From an uncultured Campylobacter sp. (GTDB lineage Bacteria; Campylobacterota; Campylobacteria; Campylobacterales; Campylobacteraceae): a stretch of DNA of 22,981 nt. The notes beneath the pieces were generated by a model. It ran no database searches. It was not told the origin of the DNA and saw nothing but the letters and a program-made list of their open reading frames with translations. The stretch lies in assembly GCF_938045775.1 (NCBI RefSeq), contig NZ_CALIBH010000221.1, forward strand, positions 1-22,981, read 5' to 3'. Shown in pieces: positions 8,014 through 15,285 of the stretch; the stretch's first letter is position 1, and each line of letters begins with the position of its first letter. A program made the translations under genes and the position numbers.

Positions 8014-8769
8014 TTAATCTTCGCCCTTTTTAAGATACTTCTCGTAAAGTTTCGCCTCTTTTAAAAACGCGTAAAATGCGTTAATATTTGCCGTGATAAA
8101 TCCCTTGCGCCCGTCAAAAAGCGATCTGCGCAAAATGTATGATTTAAAAAACGCAAACGGATAGATCAGCAAAAGCTTCGCAAGGCTCGGCTTTTTGCCC
8201 TTCTCAAAATCCCCCTGCGCGCGCAGCGTAGAGTAGTTGTTATTTTTCATAACGAGCTCGGCGATCGGCTTTTCGCTAAAATGGTTGATGCAAAATTTGC
8301 TCTTTTTCACCGCGCCTTTTATGATCGAAATTTGCGCGTGCACCCCCATATTTTTATACTCGCCGCACTCCTTACGAAAGAAGCGGATGTGGGTGTTTTT
8401 ACGCACTAGATCGGAGCATCTGCGCCCTAGCGAGTATTCATGAAATTTAATATCCAGCGCCGAGTAATCGCTCTGGCTCATAAACTCCTCTATCTCGCCC
8501 TTTAGTTCAGGGCTTACCTCCTCGTCGCCGTCGAGATTTAGCACCCATTCGTTGCCGCAGAGCGAAAATGCGTAGTTTTTCTGCACCCCCTCGCCCTGCC
8601 AATCGTGGTGGTAAATTTTATCGGTAAATTTACGCGCGATTTGCAGCGTAGCATCGGTGCTGCCGCTATCGACGATTATGATCTCGGCGAAATCCGCCAC
8701 GCTACGCAGCATACGCTCGATGTGGCGCTCCTCATTCATCACTATCGCATAAACGGATGCTTTAATCAT
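8014..8769 (-). CDS. GT2 glycosyltransferase, WaaE/LgtF-like (LPS core)
   Basis: This 251-residue GT-A fold enzyme resembles the WaaE/KdtX/LgtF group, which adds a beta-linked glucose to a core heptose on the cytoplasmic side. The N-terminal VYAIVMNEERHIERML is followed by IIIVDSGSTDATLQIA, the HDWQGEGVQKNYA segment typical of this group, and VLNLDGDEEVSPEL with the metal-binding DGD at 80-82. An in-frame ATG 11 codons upstream exists, but the start at 8769 is better: it overlaps the deacetylase stop as ATGA and has AAGGA upstream. It is the last gene of the LPS cluster. The group assignment is good; the exact acceptor is inference. Confidence 0.88.
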   Translation of the reverse strand: MIKASVYAIVMNEERHIERMLRSVADFAEIIIVDSGSTDATLQIARKFTDKIYHHDWQGEGVQKNYAFSLCGNEWVLNLDGDEEVSPELKGEIEEFMSQSDYSALDIKFHEYSLGRRCSDLVRKNTHIRFFRKECGEYKNMGVHAQISIIKGAVKKSKFCINHFSEKPIAELVMKNNNYSTLRAQGDFEKGKKPSLAKLLLIYPFAFFKSYILRRSLFDGRKGFITANINAFYAFLKEAKLYEKYLKKGED

Positions 8770-9557
8770 AGTTTGTTCCTTATCCTCGTAAATTTCAACC
8801 AAAAATCAAAAAACCCCTCCGTGCCCAAAATGCCGATACGCTTTACGGCGTGTCTGTCGTCGCCCGCCTCGTAAAGTCCGCGCTTGACGACTACCGCGCC
8901 TTTGAAATTTGATCTGGCGATATTTAAAATTTCGTCGTTAAATTTACCGTACGGGTAGGCAAACACCTCGCACGGCCGTCCGCAAATACTTGCTACGCGA
9001 GCTTTGGACGTGATGATCTCATCTGCTGCGAGCTGCGGATCGCTCGCGTAGGTAAGGTCTAAATTTACGTGGTGCATCGTATGCGCGCCAAACTCCACCA
9101 GCCCGCTTGCTTGCATTTTTAAAATTTGCTCCTCGCTCAGCATCCGCGCGAGATGAGCGGTGTTGGCGTGCTCCCAGTCGTTTTGCACGGCGTCCGGCAC
9201 CAAAAATATGCTCGCTTTGAAATCGTATTTTTTCAAAATTTCAAAGGCGCTAGTAAAATTATTTTCAAACCCGTCGTCGAATGTGATGCAAACAGCCTTT
9301 TTAGGCAGCCGCTCTAGCGCGATAAGCTCGCTAAACTTAAAGCTTTCAAAGCCGTTTTTCGCAAGCCACGCGATCTGTCTTTCAAAATCGGCGGGTCTTA
9401 GACGCCATTTGTCGAATTTATCGCCCTTGTGCTCCTCTACGCTATGATACATCAGCACCCGCGCCTTATGCCAGCCCTGCGGGATCCGCCACCAGTTATA
9501 CCGCAGCGAAACGCCCGCTGCGGCGGCAAAGATCAGAAAAGCCACAAAATAGGTCAT
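8766..9557 (-). CDS. Membrane-anchored polysaccharide deacetylase (copy 1)
   Basis: This 263-residue protein has an N-terminal membrane anchor (about 3-17) and a NodB-type carbohydrate esterase 4 domain. The family motifs are ITFDDG at 91-96 (catalytic and metal-binding Asp), H159-x3-H163 in GAHTMHHVNL (metal-binding His pair), and FAYPYGKFNDE. The domain should face the periplasm and remove N-acetyl groups from a glycan. Position suggests an LPS or side-chain glycan rather than peptidoglycan, which is inference. It overlaps the genes on both sides by ATGA. It is clearly paralogous to the deacetylase at 14473-15285: both share RVLMYH and KAVCITFDDG, and both lie in an LPS cassette with a ligase-family gene. 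Confidence 0.9.
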   Translation of the reverse strand: MTYFVAFLIFAAAAGVSLRYNWWRIPQGWHKARVLMYHSVEEHKGDKFDKWRLRPADFERQIAWLAKNGFESFKFSELIALERLPKKAVCITFDDGFENNFTSAFEILKKYDFKASIFLVPDAVQNDWEHANTAHLARMLSEEQILKMQASGLVEFGAHTMHHVNLDLTYASDPQLAADEIITSKARVASICGRPCEVFAYPYGKFNDEILNIARSNFKGAVVVKRGLYEAGDDRHAVKRIGILGTEGFFDFWLKFTRIRNKL

Positions 9558-10561
9558 AGCAAGCTCTTGTAAGCTTTGATGTATTGATTTACAACGTTAG
9601 ACATATCGAATTCTCCTTTGCATTTTTCCTTTACTTTAGAAAAAATCGCCTTAAATTCTTCATAATTCTCATATACTTCGTTTAGTTTACGCCGTAGTGA
9701 CAAAATATCTCTTTCAAACAGCAGCTCTTTGGGTAAAATTTCGGTGCAAATACCCACTGCAGTAGAGATTAAAAGCGGCGAATAATATACGCCATCGATT
9801 GCCGTTAACCCATAAGCCTCAAATGCAGACGCAATGATTTGTAGATTACAAGCACTTAAATAATCTTGCAAATGATCCGTAAAGCCTGCAATATTTATCT
9901 TTTCTTCCAAGCCTAATTCTTTTATTAAATCCTTTAAATTCTCCTCTTCTTCACCACTACCGAATATTGTGCATTCAAAGTCAAAATTTACATCCGCCAA
10001 AGCCTTTATTATTATATCCATACCCTTGGGCGCAGATAACCTGGCGGCTGAAATGATACTAAATTTATTACTTCTATATTCTCTCCCCCCCCTTTTTTTT
10101 GGTTTTTTATACGCCATCGCATTTTTGATGATTATGGAGTTTGTAGGCAAAATTTCTTTCGTATCCTCTAACACCGCCACGCATAGATCAGCTAGTTTAT
10201 AATTTTTCTTCACCTGCAAAGTATGCTTCGTAGCCACCACTCCGATTTTCCTAGAGCCTAAAAATCGTGCTAAATTCCGTGCGCGATACATTATTTCAAT
10301 TTCTTTTGTATTGTGACAATGAATTATGTCTGGTGAAATTTTAATTAAAAGCTGTGCTGTCTGTAGTAAAAACAATGGATTATATCTATTATGCTCGAAA
10401 TTAAATTTGATTAAATTTACGCGTTCACTCAAATATGGTGCAATCTTTTCGTCGCTTAGCAAAAATACCTCATTAGTTTTTGCCATTTCATTACACAGAT
10501 CGACGCAGACTTTCTCTGTTCCAGCGAACTGCTTCCATTGTAGCGTATGTAGAATTTTCAT
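9554..10561 (-). CDS. GT4-type glycosyltransferase with a G8 tract (probably phase-variable)
   Basis: This 335-residue GT-B enzyme begins KILHTLQWKQFAGTEKVCVDL and has the C-terminal nucleotide-sugar half with SAARLSAPKGMDIIIKAL, FGSGEEEENL and ASAFEAYGLTAIDG. The usual E-x7-E motif reads E248-x7-D256, a conservative change. Between the halves, codons for KKRGG (about 155-159) come from A8 directly followed by G8. As sequenced the frame is intact. By my translation, one G fewer gives a stop after about 25 codons and one G more a stop after about 4, either way removing the donor-binding half. The gene is visibly more AT-rich than the next gene upstream. It is paralogous to the GT4 enzyme at 11874-13106. 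ATGA overlaps couple it to both neighbours. Donor and acceptor sugars are unknown. Confidence 0.88.
   Translation of the reverse strand: MKILHTLQWKQFAGTEKVCVDLCNEMAKTNEVFLLSDEKIAPYLSERVNLIKFNFEHNRYNPLFLLQTAQLLIKISPDIIHCHNTKEIEIMYRARNLARFLGSRKIGVVATKHTLQVKKNYKLADLCVAVLEDTKEILPTNSIIIKNAMAYKKPKKRGGREYRSNKFSIISAARLSAPKGMDIIIKALADVNFDFECTIFGSGEEEENLKDLIKELGLEEKINIAGFTDHLQDYLSACNLQIIASAFEAYGLTAIDGVYYSPLLISTAVGICTEILPKELLFERDILSLRRKLNEVYENYEEFKAIFSKVKEKCKGEFDMSNVVNQYIKAYKSLL
10085..10100 (-). repeat. A8-G8 homopolymer tract inside a glycosyltransferase gene
   Basis: The plus strand has eight C followed by eight T, so the coding strand reads eight A then eight G. Poly-G runs of about this length are the classic slipped-strand phase-variation sites of Campylobacter surface-glycan genes. 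The tract lies in the interdomain linker, where length change ends translation before the second domain. The reading here is the in-frame (ON) form. Poly-G calls are error-prone in some sequencing data. Confidence 0.9.
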
Positions 10562-11886
10562 ATCGCTCGCCCTTTCTTATAAATAAACTCGCGCCATTCG
10601 TAAGGCTCGCTGTAAAAATCGCTCCGATCGCTTTTATCCTTTTCGCCACGGCCGTCGCAATATTTGCCGTCTCCGTAAATTTCACCGCAAATTTTGGCAC
10701 CAATTTTATCGTCCTTACCATTGTCTTCGCAACCTACTGCGTGAGTCTCGTCATTAAATTTTAGTTTTTCATCACCCTTTTTACCGTAAATTTTTCCGCC
10801 TTCGCTACGGCTATCATATCTCTCTCCAAGCTCGCCACCAACTTTACTGCAGTCGTCGCTATCCGCATTTTTTAAATCCGTGTCAAAGCTCTCTTCAAAG
10901 ATCGTCTCAAGCATAAATTTTGCCACTCGGGCGGCGTTTGCGATCTTTAGCGTCTTGGCTCTGCCGCGCTGCGCGATGTGCGCGTATTCGCCGCTAGAAA
11001 GAAGGCATTTGATCTTTGAAAAGCAATCCGCAGGACTGTCAAAATAAACTATCTCCGAGCCATCCTCGTAAAGCCGCTCAAACCCCGCGATCTTGGGGCT
11101 AAAAGTGCAGACACCGCATCCTAAAAACTGCGCCATGCGGTCGCTCGCGCCGAGCAATTTATGAGCGCACGCGCACTCAAGTTCGTCGTCGCGATTAAAA
11201 TTTATCGCGATCTTCGCAGCCGCGATCTCGCGATGAAATTTATCGCCGAATACGGCAGGCGCGCTGAGGCTCGCAAAAATTTTAAGCCTAAGCCCCTCTT
11301 TTTCGCAAAAATCGCGCAGCAAAAGCGCAAATTTATACCTCACGTCCTCTTGATAATCGCGCGCTATGTAGATCACGTCGGTCGTTTTAGCAGCGTCTAG
11401 GTGTCTATCAAACGCCGCGTCGGAGATATTTGGAAAAAAGGCGAATTTCGCGCCGTATCTTGCCGAAAGATCGCGCAGCTTCAGCGCATTCGCCCAAAAA
11501 AACACGTCGATGAAGCTTAGCTTTTCAAAAAATTCCCGTTTTTCTTGCAGATGATCGACATACCAGATCGCGATTTTAATCTTAGGAAGTGCCGATTTTA
11601 TCGCCTGCAGCGCGCTAAGACTAATTTTTTCGCCCTTGCCGATTAGAAGCAGATCGGCGCCGATGTTTTCGCAGATGTGCACGAGCTTGGCGTTCATCTT
11701 TTTTAAGCCGCTGTTTTTCAGCCCGCAAAAACGCAGGCTCCGCTCCCAATCGCGGTAGCTAAAATCATAGACGAAGTGCCCGCCGCGAACGAGCCCGTGG
11801 CTGATCTTGCGCTCCATGCCGTAGAAAAAACTGCCGTCGTCGTATTCGTTGAAAATGCCGCAATGCACGATCTTTAGGCTTCGCAT
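10558..11886 (-). CDS. CgeB-like GT-B glycosyltransferase with a charged C-terminal insert
   Basis: This 442-residue protein starts SLKIVHCGIFNEYDDGSFFYGMERK. Its C-terminal half resembles the CgeB/Glyco_trans_1_2 family: HKLLGASDRMAQFLGCGVCTF, FERLYEDGSEIVYFDSPADC and ISSGEYAHIAQRGRAKTL-like sequence. It probably transfers a sugar during core or side-chain assembly. Residues about 333-425 form a low-complexity segment rich in Asp, Glu, Lys and Gly (GEIYGDGKYCDGRGEKDKSD) before the ordinary-looking tail SEPYEWREFIYKKGRAI; family members normally lack it. The start at 11886 has GAGGAG upstream and overlaps the preceding gene by 13 bases. The next gene overlaps by ATGA. The specific reaction is unknown. 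Confidence 0.8.
   Translation of the reverse strand: MRSLKIVHCGIFNEYDDGSFFYGMERKISHGLVRGGHFVYDFSYRDWERSLRFCGLKNSGLKKMNAKLVHICENIGADLLLIGKGEKISLSALQAIKSALPKIKIAIWYVDHLQEKREFFEKLSFIDVFFWANALKLRDLSARYGAKFAFFPNISDAAFDRHLDAAKTTDVIYIARDYQEDVRYKFALLLRDFCEKEGLRLKIFASLSAPAVFGDKFHREIAAAKIAINFNRDDELECACAHKLLGASDRMAQFLGCGVCTFSPKIAGFERLYEDGSEIVYFDSPADCFSKIKCLLSSGEYAHIAQRGRAKTLKIANAARVAKFMLETIFEESFDTDLKNADSDDCSKVGGELGERYDSRSEGGKIYGKKGDEKLKFNDETHAVGCEDNGKDDKIGAKICGEIYGDGKYCDGRGEKDKSDRSDFYSEPYEWREFIYKKGRAI
10612..10890 (-). other. Low-complexity charged insert in the CgeB-like gene
   Basis: This stretch encodes about 90 residues dominated by D, E, K, G and S, without hydrophobic patterning. It falls between the end of the recognisable glycosyltransferase domain and a 17-residue tail that looks like normal protein. 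The frame is open throughout. The DNA includes AAATTT words (GTAAATTT, GCAAATTT, TTAAATTT), as in the spacers. Confidence 0.6.
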
Positions 11887-13106
11887 AACAGCTCCTCGTA
11901 ATAATTTTTAAGCGAGCTAATATAATTTTGCAGCGTCAAAGTTTGCTTGAACTTGGCGTGTTTTTGCGCAAAAGCCCGTGCGTATTTGCCGTAAGTGCGG
12001 TAAATTTCATCGATTTTAGCGCCTAGATTCGCCGGTTCATACAAAAACTCTTCGCTTAAAATTTCCGAAATTCCGCCCACGCGGGTAGATATCAGCACGG
12101 GCGAATAAAAAATACCTTCGATCAAAATCACCGGAAAGCCCTCCTTGCGCGAGCTGATGACGTGCAGGTGCGACGCGCTCAGAGCCGCCGCGACGTCGTC
12201 GCAAAAACCGCATAGCCGCACGCGGTCCTGCAAATTTAGCGAATCGATTAAATTTTGCAAATTTTGCCTCTCGCCGCCCTGACCGTAAATTTTAAACTCG
12301 AAATCAAATTTCAGCTCGCTTGCGGCGTGGATCAAAAGATCAAAGCCCTTGATCTTATCGAGCCTGCCGACCGCGACGATGCTAAATTTAAAATTTTCCG
12401 CCGCCGCGTTTGCGCCTTTTTGCGATACGAATACGCTGCCAGTTTTATTTTGCGATGCGTCCGCATCAAAAGCCCTATCTTGCGATACGCCCGCCCCGCC
12501 AGGCATATCTTGCGACGCGAATGCAGCGTCAGCCGTATTTTGCGACGTATTCGCAGTGCCAGCCGAGTCGCCGGACGCGTCCTTTGTTTCCTTGGGCGCT
12601 TCGTCTGCAGCGCCCTCCGCGTCCTTACAGCGCATGTAAATTTCACGATTTGCAAACTCCAGCCGCGGCTCTATACCGAAATATATCACCTTTGCGGCGT
12701 GATTTATCGTGGTCGCGACCTTGCGCGAGGCTGCGATGACGTTTTGCACGCGATCAAAAACGGGCGCTTTTCGGTCGTTGTGTTTGGTCGCGACAAGCTT
12801 AAGATTTAAAAATTTTTCTACCACGAAGCCGATCTGTGCGGCTTTGGCGCCATGCGAATGTAAAATTTCAAATCCGCCCGAGCGTAAAAACCGATAAATT
12901 TCAACGAACAAAAACGGATTGTAGCGCTTGTCGCGGCTTTTGTACTCATAAATTTGCACGCGAGCATCCAGACGCTGCAAAAACTCGCATCTATCGGGCA
13001 CGATTAGCGCCGTCTGCTCGCTTTTGCAAAGCTCATTTAGCGAGTCGATCACGATCTTTTCGACGCCGCCGTAAAATCTGGAGCAGCAAAGATAGGCGAT
13101 TTTCAT
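11874..13106 (-). CDS. GT4 glycosyltransferase with a decapeptide-repeat linker
   Basis: This 410-residue GT-B enzyme begins KIAYLCCSRFYGGVEKIVID. The C-terminal half has VAVGRLDKIKGFDLLIHA, IYGQGGERQNLQ and the E322-x7-E330 motif in RKEGFPVILIEG, then VLISTRVGGISEIL. It is paralogous to the glycosyltransferase at 9554-10561; both share RYNP, VATKH and the YSPxLIST pattern. Between the domains, residues about 161-236 are an extra low-complexity segment with five 10-residue repeats, for example NTSQNTADAA, FASQDMPGGA and GVSQDRAFDA. Without it the protein would have about the paralogue's length. The ribosome-binding site is weak; the ligase stop lies 12 bases upstream, so coupling is likely. 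The sugar substrate is unknown. Confidence 0.88.
   Translation of the reverse strand: MKIAYLCCSRFYGGVEKIVIDSLNELCKSEQTALIVPDRCEFLQRLDARVQIYEYKSRDKRYNPFLFVEIYRFLRSGGFEILHSHGAKAAQIGFVVEKFLNLKLVATKHNDRKAPVFDRVQNVIAASRKVATTINHAAKVIYFGIEPRLEFANREIYMRCKDAEGAADEAPKETKDASGDSAGTANTSQNTADAAFASQDMPGGAGVSQDRAFDADASQNKTGSVFVSQKGANAAAENFKFSIVAVGRLDKIKGFDLLIHAASELKFDFEFKIYGQGGERQNLQNLIDSLNLQDRVRLCGFCDDVAAALSASHLHVISSRKEGFPVILIEGIFYSPVLISTRVGGISEILSEEFLYEPANLGAKIDEIYRTYGKYARAFAQKHAKFKQTLTLQNYISSLKNYYEELLCEA
12402..12569 (-). repeat. Five degenerate 30-bp tandem repeats, in frame, in a glycosyltransferase linker
   Basis: On the plus strand, units starting TTGCGATACG, TTGCGATGCG, TTGCGATACG, TTGCGACGCG and TTGCGACGTA begin at 12420, 12450, 12480, 12510 and 12540, exactly 30 bases apart. 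They encode a 10-residue repeat with the core SQ(N/D). As 30 is divisible by three, gain or loss of units would keep the frame and only change linker length. Confidence 0.88.
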
Positions 13107-13118
13107 TACAAACTACTT

Positions 13119-14366
13119 TCACATGCTACCAATAGCATCTTTACTAAATTGAGATTTTTCTTTGAATTTGACGCTCTTGAAATCATCCGCATAGGCTAAA
13201 AACACTAAAATCGTAATATAACTCAGCAACTCTTTTGTCGCATAAACACTGAAATCAAACTGTGTCACCACTAGAAAATGAATCCCCAATACTAAAAGAG
13301 CTACGTTTTTCAAAAGTCTAGTAAATATGCAGACAATCGTAAATAAAGAAACTATAAAACCGACTATACCAGTATAAATAAGAATTTCAAGTATCATATT
13401 GTGAGTAGAATTCATATCCTCAGATATATGAACGACACTACCCGGCAAATTTCTAAAACTATCTATGCCCCAACCAAATATAGGATGTTCTAAAATTCTA
13501 TGCCAGGAATAATCCCAGATTAAATACCTATTACTGGAGTCTCCAGCCAAAAGAGTGTCAAATCTCTCTTTAAAACTATCAAACTCAATAAAAAGTACTG
13601 CCAATAAAGCAATTAATACAAGCATGAAAAGGAATAAAATTTTTTTATCCGATATAGTAAAATTTTTAAAATTTAATATGATAAAACAAACTCCGGCAAC
13701 AAAACTAGCTACCCATGCTGAACGAGAAAATGAGAAAATCATAAAAAATGCAAAATATAAAACCAAAACGAGGCTAATTTTTTTACAACATGAAAATAAC
13801 GCTATGGCAGAACTCACTGCAAGCCCCATACTCAGTCCTAAAGCGTTATGATGACCCAAGCTACCGGTAAGACCTACTCTTGGATTAAACATTCCAGATG
13901 GATTTGTACAAATTTGAAAAATGGCAGTAAAACTTAACAATAAAAATGATGCAAAAACTGCCAAGATGATCTCTTTTTTACTAAAAAAGCCAAGCGAATA
14001 AAAGTAGGCTAAAATTATAAACACAAGTGTATATCGCACGACAAACATCGCCGTAACATGCCATGATTTATCTGCTAGAAATTCAGGATTTAATAAATTT
14101 GAAATCACCATAGAAATTATCATTAAAACAAAACCAACAGTAGGAAACACGCACTTCTGCAAATTTATTCGCAACGGTGCGAAATTTCTATACATCGCTA
14201 TATAGATTAAAAAGTATAAAATTACAAGCGAAACTGAAATTTGATAAACAGCATTTTTAAACGGGATTGAAACGATCCAAACAGAAATTAAAAATATAAA
14301 TATTCGTTTTTGCATAGAATTCTTACCCATACTATCTAAAAAATTTCCTAAATTTAATAAGCTCAT
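13119..14366 (-). CDS. O-antigen ligase/polymerase-family membrane protein (copy 1, WaaL-like)
   Basis: This 415-residue multi-pass protein (about 10-12 hydrophobic segments) has the Wzy_C/WaaL layout. FSFSRSAWVA (Arg215) is followed by a large periplasmic loop with GDSSNRYLIW (Arg280), HPIFGWGIDSF and STHNMILEILIYTG (His322). Such proteins attach an undecaprenyl-linked glycan to lipid A-core, or polymerise O units, at the periplasmic face; sequence alone does not separate these roles. It is paralogous to the protein at 15282-16469, but its gene is clearly more AT-rich. GGAGAA lies just before the ATG at 14366, and a TATAAT promoter element about 55 bases upstream suggests it opens a second transcript. 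The next gene starts 12 bases after its stop. Confidence 0.87.
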   Translation of the reverse strand: MSLLNLGNFLDSMGKNSMQKRIFIFLISVWIVSIPFKNAVYQISVSLVILYFLIYIAMYRNFAPLRINLQKCVFPTVGFVLMIISMVISNLLNPEFLADKSWHVTAMFVVRYTLVFIILAYFYSLGFFSKKEIILAVFASFLLLSFTAIFQICTNPSGMFNPRVGLTGSLGHHNALGLSMGLAVSSAIALFSCCKKISLVLVLYFAFFMIFSFSRSAWVASFVAGVCFIILNFKNFTISDKKILFLFMLVLIALLAVLFIEFDSFKERFDTLLAGDSSNRYLIWDYSWHRILEHPIFGWGIDSFRNLPGSVVHISEDMNSTHNMILEILIYTGIVGFIVSLFTIVCIFTRLLKNVALLVLGIHFLVVTQFDFSVYATKELLSYITILVFLAYADDFKSVKFKEKSQFSKDAIGSM

Positions 14367-14421
14367 CCGTTCTCCAATTTTTATAATTCTAAAATTTTAA
14401 ATTTTAACATATTTGGCACTA

Positions 14422-14427
14422 ATTATA
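14422..14427 (-). promoter_or_regulatory. Promoter -10 element for the second half of the LPS cluster
   Basis: The minus strand carries a perfect TATAAT (GATATAATTAG) in the 106-base gap after the upstream deacetylase gene, about 55 bases before the ligase ATG. This is the only gap of such size inside the LPS cluster. No clear -35 box is seen, which is normal for Campylobacter vegetative promoters. Confidence 0.5.
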
Positions 14428-14472
14428 TCGCGCCTCCAAACCTAACTTTAAATAGACACAGCTATAATACAC

Positions 14473-15285
14473 TCATCTGTTTCTGCCCTTCTTCATCTTC
14501 AAAATAAAGCTCAAAAGCCCCTGTCTGCCGCTAACCATGATACGCGGAATTTCAAAATTTGAGTAGTGTGGGCGCAACACGTCGTTTTGCGTCGTAACGG
14601 CGCAGCTAAAGCCCGCCTCGCGCGCGCAGCGCACGCTAATCTCGTCGTAAAAGCCGAACGGATAGGCAAAGGCGCTGCAAGAAATCTCAAATTTCGCCTC
14701 TATTTCGCGCTTTGATTCGCTCATCTGGCGCAGCTGCTCTGCCGCGTCCAAGCTAGGCAAGTTTGCGTGATCGAGCGTATGCGAGCCGATCTCGATGAGC
14801 CCGCTTTGCAAAAGCTCGCGAACCTCCTCGTCGCTTAACATCTCCTCGCGATTTAGCTCGTCGCTTGGCTTTTTCAGATCCTTATCGGTCGCCCAATTCC
14901 CGTCAAAGCGCCGGTTCACGATGAAAATCGTCGCCTTAAAGCCGTATTTTTGCAAAAGAGGCAGGGCGCCCGTAAGATTATCGCGATACCCGTCGTCGAA
15001 GGTAATGCAAACCGCCTTTACAGGCTTGCTATCCAAACTCGCAAGCTCACTTAGAGTGTAGCTCGTAAAGCCGTTTCGCTTCAGCCACGCAAGCTGTTTT
15101 TCAAACGCGGCGGGGATCACGCGCAGGCGGTTAAATTTAGAGGCGCGCTTTGGCAGATGCTCGCGGATCATATGATACATCAGCACGCGCGGATACTCGT
15201 AAGGTTGGTCCTTCGCCCACCACGCAAAGCGCAGGCAAAACCACGCAAAAAGCGCCGCAAAAGCCAAAACCGCCGCGTAGATCAT
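14473..15285 (-). CDS. Membrane-anchored polysaccharide deacetylase (copy 2)
   Basis: This is the second NodB-type carbohydrate esterase in the cluster. Starting at 15285 it has 270 residues: an N-terminal membrane anchor (IYAAVLAFAALFAWFCLRFAW) and a periplasmic domain with ITFDDG (94-99), the metal His pair H169-x3-H173 in GSHTLDHANL, and FAYPFGFYDE (from about 206). A frame extension to 15378 exists inside the ligase gene, but the chosen ATG overlaps the ligase stop as ATGA, has AAGGA upstream and puts the anchor at the N-terminus. By family it should remove N-acetyl groups from a glycan; the adjacent ligase suggests an LPS-linked substrate (inference). It is paralogous to the deacetylase at 8766-9557. 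Confidence 0.9.
   Translation of the reverse strand: MIYAAVLAFAALFAWFCLRFAWWAKDQPYEYPRVLMYHMIREHLPKRASKFNRLRVIPAAFEKQLAWLKRNGFTSYTLSELASLDSKPVKAVCITFDDGYRDNLTGALPLLQKYGFKATIFIVNRRFDGNWATDKDLKKPSDELNREEMLSDEEVRELLQSGLIEIGSHTLDHANLPSLDAAEQLRQMSESKREIEAKFEISCSAFAYPFGFYDEISVRCAREAGFSCAVTTQNDVLRPHYSNFEIPRIMVSGRQGLLSFILKMKKGRNR

Noticed and set aside
8770..8802. Upstream start adding 11 residues to the GT2 enzyme
   Set aside because: The start at 8769 forms an ATGA overlap, has AAGGA at the right distance and gives the family-typical N-terminus.
10085..10100. Frameshift or pseudogene at the homopolymer tract
   Set aside because: With eight G the frame is open through the whole second domain, which aligns well with the paralogue, so the gene is intact as given.
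10480..10764. 94-codon plus-strand frame with a hydrophobic middle
   Set aside because: It is a shadow across the junction of two coupled minus-strand glycosyltransferase genes; the hydrophobicity comes from complementing a charged low-complexity segment.
12420..12569. CRISPR-like array of 30-bp repeats
   Set aside because: The units are directly adjacent without spacers, degenerate, in frame within a glycosyltransferase, and there are no cas genes.
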